Shown in pieces: positions 6,700 through 13,882 of a stretch of DNA of 17,023 nucleotides. The stretch covers positions 1-17,023 of the forward strand of contig CALCPT010000198.1 of NCBI GenBank assembly GCA_937897265.1. The letters are read 5' to 3'. Each line of letters begins with the position of its first letter. The stretch's first letter is position 1. The position numbers were made by a program, and so were the translations under genes. Below the pieces are notes generated by a model. The model did not search any database and was not told the origin of the DNA. It saw nothing but the letters and a program-made list of their open reading frames with translations. This DNA comes from an uncultured Alcaligenaceae bacterium. GTDB taxonomy: Bacteria > Pseudomonadota > Gammaproteobacteria > Burkholderiales > Burkholderiaceae_B.

Positions 6700-7664
6700 G
6701 ATTGCACGCGCTTCTTGGTGAGAGTGTTGAATAATTGACCCACAAAGTCTGTGATGCCGCGTTTAAAGCCGAGGGCAAAGACCAACACGATGACGCCTAA
6801 CGCTAAACCGTGATATTCGGTGGTGCGTGTGATGATGTCGTTGAAGATATTCAACAAACCCGCGCCAATGATTGGCCCTAAAAAGACATTGATGCCGCCC
6901 ATCATGATCATAAACACGGCTTCGCCTGACATCGTCCAGTAACTGAACTCTGGATAGGCGCCCGAGACAAACAAGGCCATCAGCGAGCCGCCAATGCTGG
7001 CAAACGCACCCGCCAAAATAAAGGCGTAAAGCCGAATGCGCCACACATTGATGCCTAAGAAGCGTGCTCGATCGGCGTTGTCGCGCACCATGCGCAGCGT
7101 GTAGCCAAAGGGTGACTGCAAGATATAGCGCATGACTAATAGGCTGAGCACTCCTATGACGACGCAAAACCAGTACAGCGTATTGGGATCGGCCACATTG
7201 ATGCCACCCCAGAACGGCCGGCGTGGAATGCCCCCCATCAAACCTTGGTCGCCGCCGGTTAACGACGTCCACGTGATGATCACGCTATGAATCAACATTT
7301 GAAACGCAAGCGTCAAGAACGAGAAGTAAATCTCTTTGAGTTTGACGCAGATCATGCCAATCACGAGTGCCAGCAATGAACTAAATACGATCGCACCTAA
7401 TAGCGCCACCGGAATTGAGACCTCAGTGCGTTGCATTAAGAGCCCGAACGCGTAAGCGCCACCGCCAAAAAACATGGCGTGACCAAACGACACCATGCCG
7501 CCATAGCCCACCAAAATATTCAGCGAGGTAGCGAAGACGCCCAACGCTGCCAGGCGTATCACGAAGTCAAGTGTGACGCGACCTGGCGAGAAGAGCGGCA
7601 GCACGACTAAGAACACCAGCGCAGCCAGACCAATGAGTAATTCTTTTTTGAAGGCAGTATTCAT
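6696..7664 (-). CDS. livM: ABC transporter permease, LivM type
   Basis: An integral inner-membrane permease of the HAAT importer, 322 residues, mostly hydrophobic helices. The family hallmark GYGGMVSFGHAMFFGGGAYA (54-73) corresponds to the LivM GYxGxxSxGHAxFxxxGAY pattern. A cytoplasmic coupling loop, VRDNADRARFLGINVWRIRL (near 193-212), contacts the ATPases. The ATG overlaps the livH stop by four bases and has AAGGAG eight bases upstream. It pairs with LivH to form the membrane channel. Confidence 0.93.
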   Translation of the reverse strand: MNTAFKKELLIGLAALVFLVVLPLFSPGRVTLDFVIRLAALGVFATSLNILVGYGGMVSFGHAMFFGGGAYAFGLLMQRTEVSIPVALLGAIVFSSLLALVIGMICVKLKEIYFSFLTLAFQMLIHSVIITWTSLTGGDQGLMGGIPRRPFWGGINVADPNTLYWFCVVIGVLSLLVMRYILQSPFGYTLRMVRDNADRARFLGINVWRIRLYAFILAGAFASIGGSLMALFVSGAYPEFSYWTMSGEAVFMIMMGGINVFLGPIIGAGLLNIFNDIITRTTEYHGLALGVIVLVFALGFKRGITDFVGQLFNTLTKKRVQS

Positions 7665-8566
7665 GGACGTGGCTCCTTGCCCAAGAGACCGCTTGGTTTG
7701 AGAATCAAGATCAGCGCCATGGCTAAGAACATTGTTCCCTCAACGAAGAGTGGAAAACCGATTGAGCCAAACGAGCGAACCAGTCCGATCAATAGGGCGC
7801 CTACTAACGCGCCACTGACAGAGCCCATCCCACCGATCACAGTCACGATGAAGGACTCGATCAAAATCGAGAAGCCCATGCCGGGCGACATTGAGCGCAC
7901 TGGCGCAGCGAGTGCGCCCGCCAAGCCAGCCAGCGCACCACCAAAGGCGAACACACCTGCGTAGATCCAGGTGGTGTTCAAACCAAGGACTGAGGTCATC
8001 GTGGGATTGTGAGCCGCTGCACGCACCACTTTACCGATGCGAGTGCGTGTCAGCACGTACCACATCACCAAGGCGATCACTGCGGCCGCGCAAATCATGA
8101 ATACATAAAACACCGGCACGATGCCATCAAAGATAAACAGGGGCGGAGCCTGAAATGCAGCGGGCATCCCCATCGACTGAAACTCTGCGCCCCAAATAAT
8201 CTTGACCGCGTCGTCCATAATCAGAATCAGGGCGTAGCACACCAGCAGCTGCAGCAAGACCTCGGCTTGATACACGCGTCGCATAAAAAAGCGTTCAAAA
8301 ATCAGGCTAAATAAACCGACGCCTGCGCCAGCAATCACTGCTGACAGCAAGTAGCTGTCGGTGATACGGTAGGCTGACAAAGCGATATAGGCGCCCAACA
8401 TATATAGCGAGCCGTGCGCAAAGTTAATCACGCCAAGCACACCAAAAATTAAGGTCAGGCCAGCCGCGACTAAAAAGAGCAGCGAGCCAACAATCAAACC
8501 AGTACTGGTTTGAGTGACGATGCATGACATTGAGGTCACGCATTCATATAAGGCGATTGGATCCAC
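7661..8566 (-). CDS. livH: ABC transporter permease, LivH type
   Basis: The partner permease, 301 residues, with multiple membrane helices and the LivH hallmark GLTLIFGVLGVINFAHGSLY near residues 34-53. The coupling loop is RIGKVVRAAAHNPTMTSVLG. The frame is open up to 8665, but I choose the GTG at 8566: GGAGA lies at 8572-8576 with spacing 5, and the resulting N-terminus (MDPIALYECVTSMSC) resembles related LivH proteins. Extra upstream residues would be a poorly conserved hydrophobic extension. The stop overlaps livM by four bases. It is separated from the binding-protein gene by 161 bp that contain a strong palindrome. Confidence 0.9.
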   Translation of the reverse strand: MDPIALYECVTSMSCIVTQTSTGLIVGSLLFLVAAGLTLIFGVLGVINFAHGSLYMLGAYIALSAYRITDSYLLSAVIAGAGVGLFSLIFERFFMRRVYQAEVLLQLLVCYALILIMDDAVKIIWGAEFQSMGMPAAFQAPPLFIFDGIVPVFYVFMICAAAVIALVMWYVLTRTRIGKVVRAAAHNPTMTSVLGLNTTWIYAGVFAFGGALAGLAGALAAPVRSMSPGMGFSILIESFIVTVIGGMGSVSGALVGALLIGLVRSFGSIGFPLFVEGTMFLAMALILILKPSGLLGKEPRP

Positions 8567-8663
8567 AAAGGTCTCCGAGAGGGGAAATACGATTGATACA
8601 ACCACAAAGGCCTGGACAGGGCAGACGGGTGCGGTCAGGGCATGAAAAACGTTTAGTACAAAC

Positions 8664-8699
8664 AAAGGCCTCTGCTTGAACGTTCAGGCAGAGGCCTTT
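8664..8699 (-). terminator. Near-perfect 36-bp palindrome between binding-protein and permease genes
   Basis: Arms AAAGGCCTCTGC (8664-8675) and GCAGAGGCCTTT (8688-8699) are perfect 12-bp reverse complements. The 12-base centre itself contains TGAACGTTCA, so only one pair in 36 bp is mismatched. On the minus strand the stem ends in CCTTTGTTTGT, a broken U-tract. It lies 29 bp after the binding-protein stop and about 100 bp before livH, the classic place for a partial terminator or 3'-end-protecting stem that gives excess binding protein over permease. Confidence 0.75.
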
Positions 8700-8727
8700 A
8701 GACCTCAGTGCAAGACTTTAAGGTGGT

Positions 8728-9993
8728 TTATGCCCAGCCTTTGCGCTTCTTCCACTCAAGCTCGAGTTCGTAGATCTGTTTCCAGTCGCCGACGGTTTGC
8801 TTGGTGACAAACGGTTCTTTGTTGGTGAGAGGGCCATAACCGATCGCGTAGTTGACAATGGTGTTGTCTTCGGCGCGCATCGTCACGGTGCCATCAGCGC
8901 CAAACGGAGAATCGATCTTCATGCCGCGCATCGCTTCTGCGACCTTTTTGCCGTCTGAGCTATTTGCTTTTTTCATGGCGGCCGTTAAGAAGTTCATCCC
9001 GACCGCGTTTTCCCATGACCAATTCAGGGGCAACTCTTTGAACTTACCGATGTAGGCCTCTGCCCATGCTGCATTGGCTGGCGTGTTCGGGAAGGTCTTG
9101 AGATAGCGGTTACCCGAGTGCATATTGGCAGGCACATTTTTTAAGGCGGTGAGTACGGCGTACTCGGCAATGTTCGGAGAAAAGAATTGCTTGTCTTTAA
9201 ATAGTGCATAAATGCTGGCTTGATCGACAAACGATGTCATATCGCCACCCCACAAGCACGAATAGATCGCTTGTGGTTTACCTTGCACCAGACGTGTGAT
9301 GTTTTCGCTGTAGTCTGCTTGAAACAGTTTAGGCCAAACTTCGCCAACGACTTCAATGTCTTTGTTGAAGTGCTTCAGGTATTCAAAGTATTCAGCAGTT
9401 GTGTCGCGGCCATAGGCGTAGTCAGGTGAAATGCTCATCCAACGCTTGAGCTTGAGCTCTTTTGCGACCTGCGCACCATAGGCACCGCCGGCGATTGCAT
9501 CGTGAATGCCCTGGCGTGCACAACGAAACGCAGTAGGCACGCGTAGTTTTGGATCGGCAGTCAGTGACGACGTTTCTGAGTTGGTGTGCATCACAAAGAC
9601 GCCCAAGTCTTTTGCCACTTCGTGGACGGCAAACGCACCCGAAGATGCCTCAGCATCCCACAAGAGTTCACAGCCATCGCTTGTTACGAGTTCACGTGCG
9701 ACGCGAGCAGCTTCTTGAGGCTGACCTTTTGAGTCGCGTACAACCATTTCGATCATACGTCCGCCCAAACCACCGGCAGCATTAAATTTTTCAACTTCAA
9801 GCATTACGGCATTGCGTGATGACAGACCCAACATGGCCACACGGCCCGACAAAATAGTGGGCATACCGATCTTGATTGGCTTGTTTTGTGCTAGCGAGAT
9901 CGCAGGCAAGCCCATTGCGGCGAGCCCGGCGGCGCCTTGTAACAGCTTACGGCGCGAGGCCTGAACGGCGGTCTTGTTAATCGTATTGCTCAT
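8728..9993 (-). CDS. ABC transporter periplasmic substrate-binding protein (LivK-like, Tat signal)
   Basis: The solute receptor of the importer, 421 residues, of the Leu/Ile/Val-binding (type I periplasmic, Peripla_BP_6) family. The N-terminus carries a twin-arginine signal: SRRKLLQ (13-19, Arg14-Arg15), a hydrophobic stretch, and a likely signal-peptidase site after ISLA (residue 35). It is therefore probably exported folded by Tat, as is common for this family in Burkholderiales. The mature part starts KPIKIGMPTILSGRVAMLG, the usual first strand and ligand loop. GGLGG (75-79) and the RELVTSDGCELLWD region fit the fold. The ATG has TTGGAG (9999-10004), spacing 5. The ligand is not determined; the similarity is to amide/urea/aromatic-type receptors more than to leucine receptors (weak inference). 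It is the first gene of the liv operon. Confidence 0.92.
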   Translation of the reverse strand: MSNTINKTAVQASRRKLLQGAAGLAAMGLPAISLAQNKPIKIGMPTILSGRVAMLGLSSRNAVMLEVEKFNAAGGLGGRMIEMVVRDSKGQPQEAARVARELVTSDGCELLWDAEASSGAFAVHEVAKDLGVFVMHTNSETSSLTADPKLRVPTAFRCARQGIHDAIAGGAYGAQVAKELKLKRWMSISPDYAYGRDTTAEYFEYLKHFNKDIEVVGEVWPKLFQADYSENITRLVQGKPQAIYSCLWGGDMTSFVDQASIYALFKDKQFFSPNIAEYAVLTALKNVPANMHSGNRYLKTFPNTPANAAWAEAYIGKFKELPLNWSWENAVGMNFLTAAMKKANSSDGKKVAEAMRGMKIDSPFGADGTVTMRAEDNTIVNYAIGYGPLTNKEPFVTKQTVGDWKQIYELELEWKKRKGWA

Positions 9994-10012
9994 GTTGGCT
10001 CCAAGTTTTTAA

Positions 10013-10041
10013 ATACAACGCCCGACTGTAATGCAAGTCAA
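10013..10041 (-). promoter_or_regulatory. Possible sigma-70 promoter of the liv-type operon
   Basis: On the minus strand TTGACT (10041-10036, 5/6 to consensus) is followed after 17 bases by TTGTAT (10018-10013, poor -10). It lies just upstream of the binding-protein ribosome site. The gap to the upstream same-strand VOC gene (123 bp) shows no convincing terminator, so read-through from that gene is also possible. Confidence 0.35.
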
Positions 10042-10116
10042 GGCATCGCGATATAAGGGCAAATCAGGATACGGAAAGCGGTTAGGCCGTTTTATTAGCC
10101 GAGCAGAGCCACGTAT

Positions 10117-10500
10117 TTACGGTAAATAGTTTGATAATTCGATCAAGTTGTCATCGGGATCGCGCAAATAGACGGACCTGATTTTGCCGACTGCCCCGGT
10201 GCGCTCAACCGGCCCGAGTTCGATGGGTACGCCAGCGGCGTTCAGTTCGTTAACAATTTCATCGACTGGAGTGACCGCGATAAAGCATAGGTCGCCCGAT
10301 CCAGCCGTAGGCGTCTTAGCTTTTGGATCGAACATCTTGTCAATTTGATGTAGATTAATTTTTTGTTGCCCAAATCTTAGGGCTTTGCGGTCGCCCAAAA
10401 AGGTAATCACCTCAAAGCCCAAGATGCGGCTATAAAAATCGCAAGTGCGCTCAAGGCTGGCAACGGTCAAAACAAGATGATCCAAGTGGTCGATTTTCAT
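10117..10500 (-). CDS. VOC-fold (glyoxalase/bleomycin-resistance/dioxygenase superfamily) protein
   Basis: 127 residues, the usual size of a single-domain vicinal-oxygen-chelate protein with two beta-alpha-beta-beta-beta modules. Metal-ligand positions are His8 (DHLVL), His51 (INLHQ) and Glu121 (NLIELSNY), consistent with a divalent-metal site. The C-terminal LRDPDDNLIELSNY is the standard VOC ending. The specific reaction is unknown; similar proteins are often annotated as glyoxalase or virulence-associated. It starts with ATG at 10500, with only a weak ribosome site, and lies upstream of the liv operon on the same strand. It could process the same compound, but its position does not prove it. 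Confidence 0.88.
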   Translation of the reverse strand: MKIDHLDHLVLTVASLERTCDFYSRILGFEVITFLGDRKALRFGQQKINLHQIDKMFDPKAKTPTAGSGDLCFIAVTPVDEIVNELNAAGVPIELGPVERTGAVGKIRSVYLRDPDDNLIELSNYLP

Positions 10501-10630
10501 AAGGTTGCAGGTCTCAGGGATAAAGGTTTGGATTGGGCTAGACTAAGCGCTTCGTGCAGCTGTTGACATTTGAGCTAAACGCTTGAGCAGCAGCAAAGCA
10601 TCAGAATAATCCAAGCTAGGGCCTTACTTT

Positions 10631-11017
10631 ATGTCAAAAGAAATTTCTTTCCCAGTGGTGGGTTGTATCGGCTCAGATCATCGCGACGCGTCAAAATATC
10701 ATCAGCGTTGGTTTGTTGTCGATGCCAAAGGTGGTTTGCTTAGCGCGGCGCAGTGTCCCGGGCTCAGCGGCGTGAGCACCGATATCCGCATGGGGTATTT
10801 GGTGTTGCGCGCGCCTGGCATGTTGCGCATGGACATCCCGATGGACGTGATCGAAGACGACGACAGCGTGCGTCAAACGGCGCAGGTGGCAAACCAGACG
10901 GTCGATGTGGTCGATGAGGGTGAGGTGGCGGCGGCTTGGTTTACCCACGTCACGGGTGAGCCAAGTCGTTTAGTTAAAGTTCACCCCGAGGCAAAGCCGG
11001 TGATCTGGCCAGCGTAG
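10631..11017 (+). CDS. Stand-alone MOSC N-terminal beta-barrel domain protein
   Basis: 128 residues resembling the N-terminal beta-barrel that precedes MOSC (molybdenum cofactor sulfurase C-terminal) domains: a start near VVGCIGS, RWFVVDAKGGLLSAAQCPGLSGV (26-48), LVLRAPGMLRMDIP (57-70) and AAWFTHVTGEPSRLVKV (101-117). The catalytic MOSC domain that should follow, carrying the conserved Cys, is absent: the frame stops at TAG and the next 84 bp contain no continuation before the convergent yfhL gene. It is thus a single-domain version, or an old truncation that has remained open. ATG start with AGGG (10618-10621). Function unknown; binding of a substrate or sulfur-carrying partner would be a guess. 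Confidence 0.75.
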   Translation: MSKEISFPVVGCIGSDHRDASKYHQRWFVVDAKGGLLSAAQCPGLSGVSTDIRMGYLVLRAPGMLRMDIPMDVIEDDDSVRQTAQVANQTVDVVDEGEVAAAWFTHVTGEPSRLVKVHPEAKPVIWPA

Positions 11018-11101
11018 TTGACTCGCTAATGCCGGTGCGTAGACCGAGTCCGGTACTCGTTAGAATGCCCGTTTAAACGTCTCTGATGCACGCAGTCTAT
11101 C

Positions 11102-11873
<772 letters not shown>

Positions 11874-11877
<4 letters not shown>

Positions 11878-12437
11878 TTTTGCAATGCAGCAATTTGAAA
11901 GAGGTGATAGTGTACGGCCCCCGCGCGGTCTTGGCGCAATAAGCTGTACTCCGTGGGCATAATTATTGGTTTTTCAGCCTCAATATATACAAGACCGTTG
12001 GGTTCTAACAAATCGCCTAGCTTAGGACATAAAAATTCAAGCCAGTTTTGTCCAAAAGGCGGGTCAAGAAAGATTAAATCAAAACGCGCGGCCTCTAGGC
12101 GACCTAAAACTACCTTTGCATCGCCAGCATGAATTCGCACCATATCGGCTCCGATTTTGTCGCGCAAAGCCCGTAAGGCCGCCAATGCTTTTGGCTGTTG
12201 TTCGACCATTTGTACGTGTGCGACGCCTCGCGATGCGGCCTCAAAGCCCAGTGCGCCGCTGCCAGCAAACAGATCGAGCACGCGTTTATCAGAAAACTCG
12301 CCGCCCCAAAAATAGCTTAACCAATTGAATAATGTTTCACGTACGCGGTCGGGCGTCGGCCGCAAACCCTCCGCCTCGATCACCTCGATTGGTGTGCGAC
12401 GATACTGACCGGCGACGATCCGAATATACTTCTTCAC
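11874..12437 (-). CDS. rsmD: 16S rRNA (guanine-966-N2)-methyltransferase
   Basis: Methylates G966 of 16S rRNA in the 30S subunit using S-adenosylmethionine. The 187-residue protein has [13 protein letters not shown] (6-18), the SAM-binding loop [12 protein letters not shown] (53-64) and catalytic LDPPF (124-128), in the normal order for RsmD. I place the start at GTG 12437, which gives a normal RsmD N-terminus. The frame extends upstream to 12488, but those residues (MVIGSIGSVFF...) are antisense to the ftsY start and unlike the family. The ribosome site is weak. The GTG lies one base from the divergent ftsY ATG. Confidence 0.94.
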
Positions 12438-12438
12438 T

Positions 12439-13881
12439 ATGTTTCGCTTCTTCAAGAAAAAAACCGACCCGATCGACCCAATAACCACTGAGCAGCAACC
12501 TGACTCAGTGGCGGGTCAACACGCGCCTGACGCCGTTCACGCTCACCTGAGCGGGGATAGCAATCGTGTGGCTGAACCCATCAGTGACCAACATCTTACC
12601 GATGACGGCACACAGAGCTCTGAGCAGGCCGTCCCCGAGGTCGAGGACGCAGCCATCGAGGCTCCACGTGCGGGCTTTTTAAGCCGATGGTTCAAGCGTA
12701 ACCCAGAGGCGCCCTCTCGTGGTGTTGAGGATGAAACAACGCCAGCGCAGCCTGATGACCCGTTAGCGCCTCAACAAGACGCTCTAGACAGCAAAGTCGA
12801 TCTGTCAGCGACTGCAGCGTGGGATTTGGCAGCACCCGCTCAGCCAAGCGCGATAGAAACCGAGCATGAGCAAGCTGAGGTCGAAGGCGCCAGCCAAAGC
12901 AGTCAAGACGAACCCGCGTCCGAGTTTGAAGACGCAAAAGACTCAGACGAACAGGGCGAGGCGCAACAAAAGGTCTCATGGTTAGCCAAGCTGCGTGGTG
13001 GTTTAGCCAAGACTGGCAAAAGTATCGGCGGCATCTTTGTTGGTGTGCGTGTTGACGAAGCGCTGTTCGAAGAGCTCGAAACCGCCCTCATCATGGCCGA
13101 TACGGGTGTTGAGGCGACTGAGCAGCTGTTGACTGCTCTAAGGCTGCGGGTCAAGCAAGAGCGAATCGAAGACGCCGCAGGCGTTAAACAAGCGCTGCGT
13201 GATGTCTTGGCCGATCATTTGCGGGTGCTCGAAAAACCCTTCGAAGTGGGTCGCGTCAAACCCTTGGTGGTGATGATGACGGGCGTCAATGGCGCAGGCA
13301 AAACTACGTCGATTGGCAAACTCGCGTTTTGTTTACAGAAAGAGGGCGCGCGCGTTCTGCTTGCTGCTGGCGACACCTTTAGGGCCGCCGCGCGTCAACA
13401 ACTGGTTGAATGGGGTTCACGCAATAATGTTGACGTGATTGCTCAAGACGGGGGCGACCCCGCAGCGGTGGCGTTTGACGCCGTCAATGCCGGCCGTGCG
13501 CGTGGCATGGATGTGGTGATGGTTGATACGGCAGGACGCTTGCCGACTCAACTGCACCTGATGGACGAGCTTAAAAAAATTCGTCGAGTGATCGCTAAAG
13601 CCGACCCCTCGGCACCTCACGAGGTGTTATTGGTTGTTGACGGCAATCAAGGCCAGAACGTGCTGTCGCAGATTCGCGCGTTTGATGCCGCGGTTGGTTT
13701 AACTGGGTTGATCGTGACCAAACTCGACGGCACAGCGAAGGGTGGCACACTCGCCGCCGTGGCGGCCGGTGCACAGGGCGTGCGACCAATTCCGGTGTAC
13801 TGGGTTGGTGTGGGAGAGCGCCTTGAAGACCTGCAGCCGTTTGTCGCGGCCGAGTTTGCAGCTGCGGTGGTGGGTCAATAA
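12439..13881 (+). CDS. ftsY: Signal recognition particle receptor FtsY
   Basis: This SRP-family GTPase docks ribosome-nascent-chain-SRP complexes at the inner membrane for co-translational insertion. The 480 residues comprise an acidic, Pro/Glu-rich A domain (about 1-175), the N domain (about 180-270) and the G domain: TGVNGAGKTT (281-290), DTFRAAA (312-318), DTAGR (363-367), TKLDGTAKGG (427-436) and GVGERLEDLQPF (457-468). The basic-aromatic N-terminus MFRFFKKK is the usual membrane-targeting start. A second such patch, GFLSRWFKR (79-87), sits in the A domain, before the normal amphipathic helix ahead of the N domain (WLAKLRGGLAKTGKSIG, 181-197). There is no clear Shine-Dalgarno before the ATG, since the upstream DNA is antisense to rsmD codons. 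Confidence 0.97.
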   Translation: MFRFFKKKTDPIDPITTEQQPDSVAGQHAPDAVHAHLSGDSNRVAEPISDQHLTDDGTQSSEQAVPEVEDAAIEAPRAGFLSRWFKRNPEAPSRGVEDETTPAQPDDPLAPQQDALDSKVDLSATAAWDLAAPAQPSAIETEHEQAEVEGASQSSQDEPASEFEDAKDSDEQGEAQQKVSWLAKLRGGLAKTGKSIGGIFVGVRVDEALFEELETALIMADTGVEATEQLLTALRLRVKQERIEDAAGVKQALRDVLADHLRVLEKPFEVGRVKPLVVMMTGVNGAGKTTSIGKLAFCLQKEGARVLLAAGDTFRAAARQQLVEWGSRNNVDVIAQDGGDPAAVAFDAVNAGRARGMDVVMVDTAGRLPTQLHLMDELKKIRRVIAKADPSAPHEVLLVVDGNQGQNVLSQIRAFDAAVGLTGLIVTKLDGTAKGGTLAAVAAGAQGVRPIPVYWVGVGERLEDLQPFVAAEFAAAVVGQ

Positions 13882-13882
13882 C

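Noticed and set aside
8567..8665. Longer LivH N-terminus
   Set aside because: It would reach into the terminator palindrome at 8664-8699; GTG 8566 has a ribosome site and a family-like N-terminus.
10563..10568. Perfect TTGACA as the -35 of the MOSC-domain gene
   Set aside because: No -10-like hexamer occurs at 16-18 bases downstream; the isolated match is probably chance.
11022..11067. Imperfect direct repeat (ACTCG-TA-ATGCC) and CGAGT/ACTCG stem between the MOSC gene and yfhL
   Set aside because: The repeat is short and imperfect, and the stem is only 5 bp without a U-tract; not enough to call a terminator or mobile-element footprint.
12438..12488. Longer RsmD N-terminus
   Set aside because: The extra residues are antisense to the start of ftsY and do not resemble RsmD.
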